A DNA stretch of 64,000 bases from Chloroflexi bacterium TSY (GTDB taxonomy: Bacteria > Chloroflexota > Anaerolineae > Caldilineales > Caldilineaceae). The notes beneath the pieces are model-generated. The model was not told where the DNA came from. It ran no database searches and saw nothing but the letters and a program-made list of their open reading frames with translations. The position numbers and the translations under genes were made by a program. The stretch is from the NCBI GenBank assembly GCA_019217005.1, contig JAHBNG010000003.1, positions 124,001 through 188,000 on the forward strand, given 5' to 3'. Shown here piece after piece: positions 1-9,253 of this stretch; within the stretch, counting starts at the first letter, position 1; each line of letters opens with the position of its first letter.

Positions 1-553
1 AGCTCCATTCCAAAATGCCAGTTGAGGTATTCTGAAATGTGTGAGAGGCAAGTGGGCGTCTTGTTCGATCAGACGCATCGACAACACAGAAACGGTTGTT
101 CAGGAGTTCGACTCGGGCATTGCCTGTTTCAACTTCTTGCCAACCATTGCCGATGGATGTGTTATCCGCACGGTTGAAGTCATCGCTAAAGAGCGACGAA
201 AGTAAGGCAGAACGAACGGTGGATGGCTCGTTCTGGTCTAGCAATTCGTTTGGAACCGGATCTGCGACAGGATTTTCGTCAAGATTGATCTGACTATCCT
301 GACTTGACGCGTCTTGATTCGAAATGAGAGGCAAGAAAATCATCTTCATCTTAGCATTCGAGCTTCCTGCAGCTCGAATAGATGGCGACGTGGTACCACT
401 CCTCACGAAAAATGGCAAATAGATTTGCTTGCTCTCTGTCTTTAGCTCATCAGTATTTGGACTGTACGCGGGAATGATTTGGGCTTGTACAGCACCAACA
501 GTGAGCAAACAGAATGTGACCCAAAGGGTCAATTGATGCAGAAATTTTCTCAT
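1..553 (-). CDS. Secreted protein, 3' part beyond window edge
   Basis: On the minus strand an ATG at 553 opens a frame that runs unbroken to base 1, so the C-terminus lies outside the window. The first 24 or so residues are a signal peptide (MRKF start, hydrophobic core, AVQA cleavage-type end). Two short motifs follow, IYLPFF and IFLPLI, of the type often found after the signal peptide in secreted Chloroflexota proteins. Around residue 120 comes SDDFNRADNTSIGNGWQ, the usual opening of a concanavalin/LamG-like jelly-roll module in extracellular enzymes and binding proteins. The function is not identifiable from this part. A 34-bp perfect inverted repeat lies about 30 bp upstream of the start. 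Certain as a coding region; product assignment is general. Confidence 0.75.
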   Translation of the reverse strand, partial: MRKFLHQLTLWVTFCLLTVGAVQAQIIPAYSPNTDELKTESKQIYLPFFVRSGTTSPSIRAAGSSNAKMKMIFLPLISNQDASSQDSQINLDENPVADPVPNELLDQNEPSTVRSALLSSLFSDDFNRADNTSIGNGWQEVETGNARVELLNNRFCVVDASDRTRRPLASHTFQNTSTGILEWS

Positions 554-584
554 GTTTTCACAACTCTCTGGAATAACAAATAGC

Positions 585-658
585 AATGATATGCGCGTAC
601 GCATCGGCAGAAAAATGTATCGACACATTTTTCTGCCGATGCGTACGCGCATATCATT
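585..658. repeat. 34-bp perfect inverted repeat (hairpin)
   Basis: Bases 585-618 and 625-658 are perfect reverse complements separated by the 6-base loop ATCGAC. The GC-rich middle reads GCGCGTACGC. It sits upstream of the minus-strand secreted protein starting at 553. It lacks a T-run typical of an intrinsic terminator, so it may be a cruciform-type regulatory site, a MITE remnant, or an assembly fold-back. Confidence 0.9.
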
Positions 659-1261
659 TATTCGAAGAGCAGCATCTACCGAAATCTCAAAAAGGTTCGA
701 CAGAAACACGCTCAGACGAAAAAAATTCTATGTGCCTGATGATTTATGATTCACCTGATTAGGTGGAAATCAGTGTATCTGCGTGGGGTTAACGACTCTG
801 AAGCGAGGTGTCATGATGTATAAAAATTGCTCATTGCACAGTCACTGCTGATTCATGGATATTATTACACAAATACTCACAGAAAAACATGTCAATCACC
901 TTACAATAAGCAAAACAATAAAACATTATATATTTGAAAACAAATAAATGGCGCACAAAATCAAGATACAAGATATTCAGGTAATCAGTGCACCTTTTGA
1001 GGTAACCATGTGTCAAGATATACTGAAAGCGTAATTTACTGCAGCTCTACCAGACATCAGGTATCAAATCAACGTCGCTTTTGATTCGTGCACCGTCATC
1101 GAAGTTTTGATAGTTTAACGTAGGTCCCGCCGGAGACGGGACAAGTGGCAAGAGAGCGACCGTTTCCAAGTGAAGATCCAGGCTTCTTGGTGCTTGTCAC
1201 TTCAGAGAAGTGACCTACGATTTGGCAGTCTCTAAACTATCACAACATCGGTTACAGCGTA
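659..1261. other. Intergenic stretch with no convincing gene
   Basis: About 600 bases of AT-rich sequence. Short open frames here have no ribosome site and low-complexity composition, so no gene is called. The only structure seen is the repeat at 1119-1219. Confidence 0.6.
1119..1219. repeat. Dispersed hairpin repeat, CGTAGGTC ends (copy 1)
   Basis: The element starts CGTAGGTC (1119-1126) and ends GAGAAGTGACCTACG (1205-1219), with internal small hairpins GTCCCG/CGGGAC and TCACTTC/GAAGTGA. The same 15-base right end, paired with a perfect complementary left end, recurs at 20119-20188, so this is a dispersed non-coding repeat family. Confidence 0.65.
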
Positions 1262-1594
1262 TTAGGTTGGCCAATCCGCACCATCATAATAACGTGTGCC
1301 ACGGTGACCTGTCTTGGGAATCGGATCATCCAAGCGTTCGCCGGGGGCATCCACGAAGATCAATGTGCGGGGCTTACCCGATTTGGGATTCACTGCACCG
1401 CCCTCAAAACGAGAAATACGCAGACGACCTATCAATTGATCTTGAAAAATTGTATAGACATAATCCCCGACCTTGAGTTTAGACGGCTGACCAGCCATGT
1501 GAAATTCATACTCAGAGATCGAGCCATCATAAAGTTGATTGATCCGTTCTATGCCTTCCTTGGCCGGAATTGTTTTCGTGATGCCAAAGCTCAT
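1262..1594 (-). CDS. Small conserved-looking hypothetical protein
   Basis: A 110-residue frame starts at an ATG (1594) with a clear GGAG ribosome site about 8 bases upstream. The middle part (KLKVGDYVYTIFQDQLIGR...) is a hydrophobic beta-rich stretch of the kind found in PUA/ASCH-type small domains (a V-G-D-x-V turn followed by I-G-x-L-x-I), but this resemblance is weak and no function is assigned. No signal peptide or membrane segment. It is separated by a short gap from the interrupted cupin gene upstream on the same strand. Confidence 0.6.
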   Translation of the reverse strand: MSFGITKTIPAKEGIERINQLYDGSISEYEFHMAGQPSKLKVGDYVYTIFQDQLIGRLRISRFEGGAVNPKSGKPRTLIFVDAPGERLDDPIPKTGHRGTRYYDGADWPT

Positions 1595-1902
1595 CCTGTT
1601 TCTCCTTCACTCATCAAACAAAGTTAGGATTCGGAATAAAATAACTCATAGATAGATTCTTCGTTTCACTCGAGAATGACATCGATGAGTTATTTAATCG
1701 TCATTCCTTATGCAGTAGTATTATTCCCTATCTATCCTCAACCCCATCCGGCAAACCATCATGTGGCCCCAACTTTCTCTCTGGAACATCTCCCCACCAT
1801 CTATCGCCTAGATGTTCTTTTCGGATAGGGTGTTTGGGATAATAAAGCTGATTTGTCGGTTTTGATGCTTCACCGATGACGAGCAAACGCACATCCTTAT
1901 CA

Positions 1903-3285
1903 CTTTACTTTCTGGTAAAGGCTTGAGTGACAAAGGGCAAACCGAAAGGGGCGGAAAAAAGAATCCACCCTGAAAAAACGGGATAAAATGTAAAAATAGT
2001 GCTCGGCTAGTTTAAGCAGCGGCATTGAGGCGGCGATGAGCGAGAATGCCTTTAGGTAAATGGTGTGAAACCGAGGCCTTTTCCGAAAGTCAGGGTCGAG
2101 TTGGTCAGGAGTTGGAAAAGAGCACTCGAGAGAACACGGCGCAGCCTGCCGGGAGTGGTTTGAGGCTCGAGCCCAGTAGCCAGTCGGTATGGGAGGAAGA
2201 GAAGCGGCTAAATGGGAAAGAAGATTGCCAGCAAGCAGCCCCAGTTCAGGTAAGCGGAAACAAGCCTCATCGGCATGAACAAATTGACGATGTAAGCCAA
2301 TCATCTGCTTGGAAGCCAAGGGGGGAGGTTCAACAGGCCAGCGTTCCAGGTAGACAAGATAAATGGTTTCAGGCTGCAAAGTCATAACGGTCGCCAAAAC
2401 CAAAGGTGTGTTGTAGGCCGGATCCTGAATGACGTAAATCGAGTAGGTACGGTTGGCTGTATCCACCTTGGTTGTTCTGGGGACGAGATTGTGCCATGCT
2501 TGATAGCAAATCAGGCGACCACTATAGAGAAAGCGACCAGACGAGTCCGGAGTTGTAGCCTCGAGTCGCTTTCCCTTATAGCTGCGAGAGAGCGGACGCA
2601 CAATATCACCATATTCAGGTGGTCTGCCTTTTTCTTTGCGTTTGGGGAACTCATTGCGGCGCACTGTGCAGTTAATGGCTTCCCGCAGGACAAATCGGTC
2701 TATGCCGCTTTCTAGCATTTCTCTGATTGTAAACCCGGCATCGACCACCGCCACTTCGTCTGACTCCAGTGATTTCTTCGTCTCTGTCAGCAGCTTTTTC
2801 CGAAACTCACTTTCCTTTGTTCCAACCGTGCATCTCATGATTGCCTTGAGCAGTGGCACTCGCTTCCCGCCTATCTCCCCCGAGCTTATCATCACTCCAA
2901 AGATGAGCGCGGGCAATGCCCGACGAGCCGTTGAGTTATAGAGTCGGTTCACTTTCCCTTGCAGCTTCGGTCGCCAGAACCCTGTGATATCTATGCTTTT
3001 CACTCGGTACCCTTCTAACTTTTTTGCCTCCCATTCCCCTTGCCACGACCCCAGCAGACTTGTGATATCCCATGATCCATATCGAAAGCTCCACCAGCTT
3101 CGCCGGAGCTCCTCATCTTCAAACCCGCTTTCTTTCAATGCGCTATGGATTGCTCCTCGACTTTTCAGAAACGACCCATTCCGCATTGCCCACATCAGAC
3201 GCATTACATTTACGTTTGTTCCCATCGGCGTTACTTGCAATACATTCATCAGTACTGCTATAGTTATTTCTGGCGCGGTTAGCAT
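1903..3285 (-). pseudogene. IS4-like DDE transposase, C-terminally frameshifted
   Basis: The frame opens with an ATG at 3285 after a GGAGG-type site. The DDE triad can be placed: Asp in KSIDITGFWRP, Asp in VAVVDAGFTIREM, Glu in YLERWPVEPPP, whose Y-R-E-K spacing matches IS4 enzymes. Comparison with the copy at 37277 shows that the last 100 or so residues here are out of frame: there is a 2-base loss near GYW, a lost T in a T-run, and a lost A in the GGAAAAAGG run. The true C-terminus (RKKASVSHHLPKGV... ending RRLNAAA in the other copy) is replaced by an artificial tail, and the frame simply runs to the IS end, where the target duplication supplies a TGA stop. Probably inactive. Confidence 0.8.
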
Positions 3286-3384
3286 TCCTTCCTCCTTTTT
3301 GGGTTCTCTACCTTTTGGATGAACTGCTAACCGCTTTTTGTCACATTTCTCACCTCATCTCTTTTCTTTTACCAGAAAGTAAAG
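1903..3384 (-). mobile_element. IS4-like insertion sequence, copy A
   Basis: The element is 1482 bp with 17-bp perfect terminal inverted repeats CTTTACTTTCTGGTAAA and a 5-bp target duplication TATCA (1898-1902, 3385-3389). It interrupts the cupin gene. Two related copies occur at 37277-38775 and 52812-54267. The family name is uncertain; the transposase carries the Y-x2-R-x3-E-x6-K signature of IS4-type DDE enzymes. Confidence 0.92.
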
Positions 3385-3930
3385 TATCAGAGTTGTTGAG
3401 AAATGTATGTGCAATGCCCGTTCCGGCAGGAAATGCAACGCCGTCGCCAGGATTCAGAGGGTAGAGTTCACCATCGCCCCACACATCGGGATGCCCTTCC
3501 AGTATATAGATAAACTCCTCTTCGTCACTTTCCGCGTGAGGCCAAGACGTACGACGTCCCGGAGGTAGCAGTTCGTGATGAATACCCAGGCGCGTCAACC
3601 CCATCATGCGTGCAAAGGGTGAACCGATTGAGTGAAGTTCATCGCTGTCTGGGTAGTGTCGATTATCCTCAAGCTGGATCTCGCTGTAATGTCGAATAAA
3701 GTCAGGGCGATTTGTTGGTTGTGTCATCGTTGGTTCTTCTCCAAAAGCTAATGGTTGCGGAGTCGCAAAGTTGCAGGGCGCCAGGGTAATTTACCTATAA
3801 ACAAAACGCTTTCATCTTGCCATCCTATGATCGTCTCATCTTATGATCTTGTCGGTCAAGTATACGGTATTGGTGTATAATCTACTAAATCCCGACAAAA
3901 ATAGTCAGGCGGAAAATAGATGTACTAGCA

Positions 3931-4695
3931 ATGCCCACACACCCGTTTGCCGAGTTAGATTCTTGTCGCCAGGTAAATGATACATTTGTCTTTCGGATCG
4001 GTCAGGCGCATGATGTCTATGCGACTCAGGTTTTCCTCGAAAGAGAAGTGCCGCGTCGCGCGCGACGGTTTCATAAACAAACACACGAATGGCATATTCA
4101 TCGAGACTATTTTTTCGTTTTAGACAATCTTTTTGTTAATTTCCCACACATTTTATTCGAAACAGGAGCGGGCTACCGTCCTACATCTCTCGATTCTCTC
4201 CCATACGTTTCGATCCCGCATAAAGTCTCATCTAATCCTTTGCAGAGGATGAGTCTCATTAGCGTATTGGTTGTCGTAATCGGCGTCTGGAGTTGCTGGC
4301 TTATAAGTAATCAAAACAGATTGAATGAAACTGATGTACAATCTTTTCAGGCTGACGTTAACGATCAGGCGCCCTCGCAAGTTGAATTGCCCGCGAGCAC
4401 CAATCCCGCGATACAAGATCTTCCAGGTGTCACATCGACGGAGACGCCTACAGCAATTGCTCAAGTTGGCATAGCTCTTGTCATTGTCCAACGGCTCTCC
4501 AATCTACGGGCTGGACCCGGGACGGAGTTTGCCATCCAAGGGCAGGTCGATCGTGGGGAGAATTTGGTCAGTACGGGGCGGTACCGTACTGAGGAAGATG
4601 AAGTATGGTATCGCTTGGCAAACGGACTCTGGATCTTCTCAGGGCAGACCTCACCACCCCATGAAGGGTTACAGTGGATTGAGGTATGGCCTTAA
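3931..4695 (+). CDS. Membrane protein with C-terminal SH3b domain
   Basis: A 254-residue protein. Residues 1-100 are a small cytoplasmic region containing RRFHKQTHEWHIHRDYF, vaguely like short helicase-associated HARP-type repeats (unproven). A membrane segment lies at about residues 107-127 (LISVLVVVIGVWSCWLI). A Ser/Thr/Pro-rich linker follows, and then a bacterial SH3 domain (about 175-254) with the hallmark LRAGPGTEFAI and a WYRLANGLWIFSG end, which typically binds peptidoglycan or cell-surface ligands. Orientation would place SH3b outside. A TATAAT box at 3876-3881 lies about 50 bases upstream. Role unknown; a cell-envelope anchor is the simplest reading. Confidence 0.7.
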   Translation: MPTHPFAELDSCRQVNDTFVFRIGQAHDVYATQVFLEREVPRRARRFHKQTHEWHIHRDYFFVLDNLFVNFPHILFETGAGYRPTSLDSLPYVSIPHKVSSNPLQRMSLISVLVVVIGVWSCWLISNQNRLNETDVQSFQADVNDQAPSQVELPASTNPAIQDLPGVTSTETPTAIAQVGIALVIVQRLSNLRAGPGTEFAIQGQVDRGENLVSTGRYRTEEDEVWYRLANGLWIFSGQTSPPHEGLQWIEVWP

Positions 4696-4919
4696 TTATC
4701 AACCCGATTTGGCGCTGCATCTTTCCTGCTATATAATTTGCTCACTGTCGGTTCCCGATGTTGGATCCCCCAGGCCGACGCACACCCTCCTAATGGTCAC
4801 ACTATTTTTGCTTCGGACAATCGTCCCTTGATAACGAACGAACTGATTGTCGAAGTATCAGTGGCGTTTGCATGTCAACCATGCTCAGGAATATCTAATT
4901 TCAAACCAAAGGAGAATTT

Positions 4920-6719
4920 ATGTTAAGACAGAAATCCCGTTTGCACGTTGCCATTGCTTTCTTTGTGGCATTGGTACTGGTTCTTACTGCATGTACACCA
5001 ACTGCACCGGCTCCATCCAGTGATGAAGGCAGCAGTGACGCAACCATGTCAGATGAAGATGCTCTCCGTAGCAAAACCGTCATCTTTGACATTAGCAGTG
5101 GCCAAGTGACCTCTCCAGAATTGTGGAACCCCTATGTGCCTGGCGGACGACGCGACATGGGCTGGCATCAGCTCATGCTGGAACCTCTTTTCCTCAGCAA
5201 TTTGTTAACCGGCGAAATTGAACCTTGGCTGGCCGACAACATGACGCCCAACGAAACATTGGATGTTTGGACCCTGACTCTAAATCCCGGTGCTAAATGG
5301 AGCGATGGCGAAGCTTTTGATGCCGACGATGTGGTTTACTCGGTCAATTTGGCGTTAGAGAATGCCGAAATTGGCGACTGGGGGCTGCGTACTTGGGTCG
5401 AAAGTGTCGAGAAAATCGATGCACAGACTGTTGTATTTAATCTTCTCAAACCCAACCCACGTTTCCAGATGGATCATTTCGCCGTCAAAATTTGGGGAAG
5501 CTTTGCGATTGTGCCCGAGCATATTTGGAAAGATCAGGATCCGCTGACGTTTACTTTCTATGATCCAGAGCAAGGGTGGCCTGTCTATACGGGGCCCTAT
5601 AAGGTTGCTGAGGTCAGTCCAACCGAATTCATCTACGAGCGCGACGACAATTGGTGGGGTGCCGCGGCAGGCTTTAAGGATCTGCGAGCGCCCGAACGCG
5701 TAATCTGGACCTGGCGCGGACCGGAAGAGGTTCGTACTCTGGCGATGGTGGACAACCAATTGGATGGTCTTCACGACATTAGCCCAGGAGCCTATGAAGC
5801 GCTTAAGGCTCAGAATCCCAATGTCATTGCTTGGACTGAAGAACTGCCTTATGCCCATATCGAACCGACCTGTACACGTACGCTTGAGTTCAATACAACA
5901 GTTGCGCCGTGGGACAATCCCCGCATGCGCTGGGCCATCAACCATGCCATTGATCGGGATGAGATCGTGAGCATCGCCTATGAAGGGGCAACCGTAAAAT
6001 CGCGCAGCTTCTTCCCCATCTCGGCCCCACTGGAAAGGCTGGTTGACAAACTCGAAGAAGCCGGGCTTTATGAACAGTATCCGTTGACTGTTTATGATCC
6101 GGAATTGACCAAACAAATTCTGGAAGAAGAGGGGTACACGCGTGAAGGTGATGGCTACTATCAAAAAGATGGTGAAGAGTTAACGCTTCAGATCATTGTG
6201 CACGAGTCCTTCATCGAGAAGTTGCGCTGGACCCAGGTCGTGGTCGAACAGCTACAGCGTATTGGCATCAATGCCATAACGACAGCACTAGCAGGTGGTA
6301 CTTGGGGGGACAAGATTAACTTTGGCGACTTCGAGGCCAGCGGTGGATGGCAAACCTGCGGCTCCACCAGCGAACCTTGGTCCTCACTCGATAACTTTAA
6401 CGCCAAGTGGGTTGTACCCGTGGGTGAACGCTCTACCAAGAATATCTGGCGTTGGGACAATGCCGAGTTTAGTGCGCTGGTCGACGAAATGGGCGTTTTG
6501 CCCGTGGATGATCCCAAAGTTGAAGAGCTGTTTATCGAGGCAATGGAGATCTGGATGGCAGCACTGCCAGTCATCCCCACTACGCAGGCGCGCAAGTTAA
6601 CACCTTTCAATACGACCTATTGGACCGGCTGGCCTACGGCAGAGAATCCCTACACAAGTCCAACCGATTGGTGGCAGAATACCCACGCCATCATCCATAA
6701 TTTGGAGTCGGCACAATAA
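4920..6719 (+). CDS. ABC transporter substrate-binding lipoprotein, family 5
   Basis: A 599-residue extracytoplasmic binding protein of the SBP_bac_5 (oligopeptide/dipeptide/nickel) family, tethered as a lipoprotein: signal core followed by the lipobox LVLTAC at about residues 18-23 and an acidic, Ser-rich linker. Family hallmarks include the WSDGEAFDADDVVYSV segment (about 125-140) and a long two-lobed body. A GGAG site precedes the ATG. No permease or ATPase genes are adjacent, so it is an orphan binding protein that must use components elsewhere, or it acts as a sensor. A PhyH gene follows 38 bases downstream on the same strand, which suggests co-transcription. A second family-5 protein lies at 31165-32913. 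Confidence 0.9.
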   Translation: MLRQKSRLHVAIAFFVALVLVLTACTPTAPAPSSDEGSSDATMSDEDALRSKTVIFDISSGQVTSPELWNPYVPGGRRDMGWHQLMLEPLFLSNLLTGEIEPWLADNMTPNETLDVWTLTLNPGAKWSDGEAFDADDVVYSVNLALENAEIGDWGLRTWVESVEKIDAQTVVFNLLKPNPRFQMDHFAVKIWGSFAIVPEHIWKDQDPLTFTFYDPEQGWPVYTGPYKVAEVSPTEFIYERDDNWWGAAAGFKDLRAPERVIWTWRGPEEVRTLAMVDNQLDGLHDISPGAYEALKAQNPNVIAWTEELPYAHIEPTCTRTLEFNTTVAPWDNPRMRWAINHAIDRDEIVSIAYEGATVKSRSFFPISAPLERLVDKLEEAGLYEQYPLTVYDPELTKQILEEEGYTREGDGYYQKDGEELTLQIIVHESFIEKLRWTQVVVEQLQRIGINAITTALAGGTWGDKINFGDFEASGGWQTCGSTSEPWSSLDNFNAKWVVPVGERSTKNIWRWDNAEFSALVDEMGVLPVDDPKVEELFIEAMEIWMAALPVIPTTQARKLTPFNTTYWTGWPTAENPYTSPTDWWQNTHAIIHNLESAQ

Positions 6720-6757
6720 GCGACGACAGAGCGAGGAGATGATATCAAATAAGCCCT

Positions 6758-7543
6758 ATGACCAAAACCGACACAACCCAATTCGCGCGCGATGGCTATT
6801 TCATTGTCGATGAACCGGTGATTCCGGCTGACTTGGTGACGCGCGCCATCGACCACATGGATGCCGTCATGATGGGTGAGTATGAAACAGGTGTTCCGCC
6901 ATACAGTCGGCATTGGGAACCGGGCGATGACCCACATGCTATCCGTAAGATCGACTTGCCTCACCTTGCCGATCAGACGATCTACGAGTTGTTTTGTCAC
7001 CCCGCCATTGGCGAATGGGCTGCGCGCATCATGGGGGCAGAAATGGTACAGCTTTGGGCCTCTCAATTGCTCTATAAACCACCGAGCAGCGGTAAGCTGG
7101 GAAACGTAGGTTGGCATCAGGACAAACTCTATTGGCCCTACTGGGAGGGTGAGGTCTTCACTGCCTGGATTGCCTTGAGTGATGTGACAGAAGAATCAGG
7201 CGCCATGCGCTTTGTACGTGGCTCGCATATGTGGGGTGGTGTAATCGATGGAGGAGATTTCTTTAGCCCCGAACATGAAGCCCAGCGCGAGGCCATTCAA
7301 GTCCCCGAGGGTGAATCATGGGAAGAGGTTACTGCCATTCTTCCTCCTGGAGGCCTGAGCCTTCATCATTGTCACATGTTTCACGGCAGTGGTCCCAATC
7401 TCACTGGACGTCCTCGACGCAGCTTTGCTCTCCATCTACGTACGGAAAAATCAACGCCGAAGCCAGGAGTTGAAGATTATGGGTATGCATCACGTCTTGA
7501 TGATCCGGTCGCGAACCCTGTCCTGTATCGAGCGGAAAGTTAA
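6758..7543 (+). CDS. Phytanoyl-CoA dioxygenase (PhyH) family protein
   Basis: A 261-residue Fe(II)/2-oxoglutarate oxygenase of the PhyH superfamily. The metal triad is complete: the WHQD motif (about residue 122) gives His and Asp, and MFHGSGPN gives the distal His; an Arg about ten residues further (RPRRSFAL) would hold the 2-oxoglutarate carboxylate. The strand GAMRFVRGSHMW is typical of the family. The substrate is not predictable; bacterial members hydroxylate small molecules rather than phytanoyl-CoA. It follows the peptide-binding lipoprotein closely, so it may act on an imported compound. A 16-bp stem hairpin follows downstream. Confidence 0.85.
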   Translation: MTKTDTTQFARDGYFIVDEPVIPADLVTRAIDHMDAVMMGEYETGVPPYSRHWEPGDDPHAIRKIDLPHLADQTIYELFCHPAIGEWAARIMGAEMVQLWASQLLYKPPSSGKLGNVGWHQDKLYWPYWEGEVFTAWIALSDVTEESGAMRFVRGSHMWGGVIDGGDFFSPEHEAQREAIQVPEGESWEEVTAILPPGGLSLHHCHMFHGSGPNLTGRPRRSFALHLRTEKSTPKPGVEDYGYASRLDDPVANPVLYRAES

Positions 7544-7627
7544 TATGGGTCGAGGACGCTCAGTCTTCCGTGAGAGATTGTTTTAGTATCCTATCAGACA
7601 AATCGGCAAGAAGTCGCTGAACGTGGC

Positions 7628-7706
7628 AAGATGATTGAGATGAATAAGATGATGCGTCAAATTGGCGAGATGAGCATCTCATTCATCCCCTCATCTCAAT
7701 CATCTT
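7628..7706. terminator. Hairpin downstream of PhyH gene
   Basis: The 16-base arm AAGATGATTGAGATGA (7628-7643) is perfectly complementary to 7691-7706. The stem is AT-rich with a 47-base loop that can fold further. It lies between two convergent genes (PhyH, plus; membrane protein, minus), the position expected of a transcription stop, although no strong T-run follows. It could also be a decayed repeat. Confidence 0.45.
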
Positions 7707-7748
7707 ATCCTTTTATTCGCCTTATGCGTGGTACGCCCTACGTCATCA

Positions 7749-8150
7749 TCATCTTACTCCGCCCCAGATAATCCCCAACAGAAAGACTAATATCACAACA
7801 ATCAGCCACTCTCCGCTGGCACGCCAAAGTTCTCGCCAACCTTGTGCTCGGTTGTTCCGGGCATCTCTCATGCGCTCGATATTCTCACTCCGCACGATCT
7901 GGGGGCGCAGAATCAAACCCCGCCCTCGTCGCCAACGTGCGGTTGCCGAAGCGATCAGCCAACTCAAGGCAATCCCCAAGCCAAAGCTGATCACAATCGA
8001 TGTATAGATCGTGATGTCTTCCGTTCCCGCTAATGTACAGCTATCAGCCCGTCCAACAGCATTATATGGATTGAAGCAATTCGTCGTCGATAAGCGTAGA
8101 GTCGTGGTTAGAAAAAGATTTGTTTGTGCAATAATAAAGTAGGTAAACAT
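7749..8150 (-). CDS. Small membrane protein, unknown function
   Basis: The start is placed at the ATG at 8150 because AGGAGG lies 7 bases upstream. The 133-residue product has a hydrophobic N-terminus, a second membrane segment (about 50-70, IYTSIVISFGLGIALSWLI), a basic cytoplasmic stretch rich in Arg, and a C-terminal membrane segment (WLIVVILVFLLGIIWGG). The first codons form one arm of an inverted repeat whose other arm lies upstream of the ribosome site. No family was recognised. Confidence 0.65.
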   Translation of the reverse strand: MFTYFIIAQTNLFLTTTLRLSTTNCFNPYNAVGRADSCTLAGTEDITIYTSIVISFGLGIALSWLIASATARWRRGRGLILRPQIVRSENIERMRDARNNRAQGWRELWRASGEWLIVVILVFLLGIIWGGVR

Positions 8151-8205
8151 GGCAATCCTCCTGGCCCGCATTTATCTAGTAATTACCTACTCCAATTATT
8201 GCACA
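8124..8205. repeat. Inverted repeat bracketing a start codon
   Basis: TTGTGCAATAATAAAGTAGG (8124-8143) and its continuation to 8146 pair with 8183-8205, with only two or three mismatches. The loop contains the AGGAGG ribosome site and ATG of the membrane protein at 7749-8150, so an mRNA hairpin here would present or hide the start region. Confidence 0.6.
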
Positions 8206-8233
8206 TCGGCACCCCATAAAAATGGGGTGCAAC

Positions 8234-9253
8234 TTATTGTCGATATATTTCCCCCATTGCTCCTACCATCTTTTCCATCTCTCTCCTTGCATCATCGTCA
8301 CCTGTTACCTGACATCCTGGTCCATATCCTAACAGAATCCGCGTTGCGTGAAAGAGATCATCAGTCATCGCCGTGACTGGAACCCATCCTTCACTGTCCG
8401 CCTCATGAATTTCTGTATCATCAAAATGCCGCGTGATCTGTCCCAAGCGAGCAATCTCTGGTGCAAGCTTATACTCTAATCGATAGCGTGGCCTTCTGGG
8501 AGGAGTGGGGGGAAGTTTGTCGGACAATACAGTCAGATTTTCCACCATAATGCGCTCCGGCCGATAGCGTTGCCACTGCCCTTTCTTCCACAGACCGTAT
8601 GGCCCCTCAACTTGTAAGCGATATGCATCCAAGTAATATTGACCATGGGTTGTGTCAAAAAGATAGTTCCAGGGTTGCACAGTATGGGTCCGTGGCACAC
8701 CGTCTGTCTGGCCTGGAGATTGATATTGAAAACGCATGAGCCGCCGTTCGCCAACTGCCTTGTCGATGGTTTGCTGCACACGGTCATCGATTTTGCTGCT
8801 CTCTCGACGACGCAAATCCAGCGTCAAGCGCCGCTGTCGTCCGTAAACCTCGCGCTGTTGCTGCTGCGTCAATGTATCGAGCAGATGCTGAATGAAACCC
8901 TGCACCTGTTCACTTTTGGGTGCACCGGGCACAAAGGTTTCGCTCAAAAAGGCCAATGTCTCTAACTCGTCATCAGAGAAAGAGAGCGGGCTGAATTCTC
9001 CAAAGGTGAGAAGTTTATACTCACCACTTTTGCGATCGTGCTCGTAATCAGCGCCCAGTTCACGTATTCGCGTCATATCATTTTCGAACTGCTTCTGACT
9101 GGCTTTTGTGCGTAGATCAAGATATGCATCTGAATCACAGTCGGTCTGGACAGAGGCGGCCAGCGTTTCTTTATTTGCTGAACCGCGCTGCAAACGACGC
9201 AGTAAACTCAAGGTACGGAATAAGGATTGGTATCGATTTGATGACATGTACAT
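8234..9253 (-). CDS. WYL-domain transcriptional regulator
   Basis: A 339-residue predicted regulator. The N-terminus (about 1-70) is a winged-helix HTH of the DeoR/HTH_11 type (YQSLFRTLSLLRRLQRG...), the middle is the WYL ligand-sensing region (about 170-250, with RRLMRFQYQSPG and an HTVQPWNYLFDTTHGQYYL strand pair), and the end is the WCX-type C-terminal extension. In known WYL proteins the domain senses nucleic-acid or nucleotide ligands. The start is set at 9253 (MYMSSN); a longer upstream frame is Cys/Ser-rich and lacks family sequence. The start lies inside the 3' end of the upstream glycosyltransferase gene, so the two are probably co-transcribed. Confidence 0.85.
   Translation of the reverse strand: MYMSSNRYQSLFRTLSLLRRLQRGSANKETLAASVQTDCDSDAYLDLRTKASQKQFENDMTRIRELGADYEHDRKSGEYKLLTFGEFSPLSFSDDELETLAFLSETFVPGAPKSEQVQGFIQHLLDTLTQQQQREVYGRQRRLTLDLRRRESSKIDDRVQQTIDKAVGERRLMRFQYQSPGQTDGVPRTHTVQPWNYLFDTTHGQYYLDAYRLQVEGPYGLWKKGQWQRYRPERIMVENLTVLSDKLPPTPPRRPRYRLEYKLAPEIARLGQITRHFDDTEIHEADSEGWVPVTAMTDDLFHATRILLGYGPGCQVTGDDDARREMEKMVGAMGEIYRQ

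Larger units (their letters stand above)
1728..3727 (-). pseudogene. Cupin-domain protein gene split by an IS element
   Basis: The 5' part (3727-3385) encodes a cupin barrel: GIHHELLPPGRRTSWPHAES is followed by EEEFIYILEG and a PGDGVAFPAGTGIAHTF second motif, with metal-type His and Glu residues present. The 3' part (1897-1728) lies on the far side of an IS4-like element and encodes KDVRLLVIGEA... ending PDGVEDR. Removing bases 1903-3384 and one copy of the 5-base duplication TATCA joins the halves into one frame of 513 bases (170 residues) without any other change. The join HTFLNNSD-KDVRLLVIGE is what a cupin needs at this point. Members of this cupin type often act on small metabolites or bind sugars; the substrate is unknown. 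As it stands the product lacks its last strand region and takes a few residues from the IS. Confidence 0.85.

Noticed and set aside
831..1016. Small minus-strand gene rich in Tyr, Cys and Phe
   Set aside because: AT-rich low-complexity translation, no ribosome site, no recognisable pattern.
1900..2160. Stop codon supplied by the target site as a designed feature of the IS4-like element
   Set aside because: Copy B shows the natural stop inside the IS (38666). The read-through in copies A and C is caused by frameshifts.
5355..6164. 269-codon minus-strand frame under the peptide-binding protein gene
   Set aside because: Shadow of a strongly supported plus-strand gene; no ribosome site and no family sequence.
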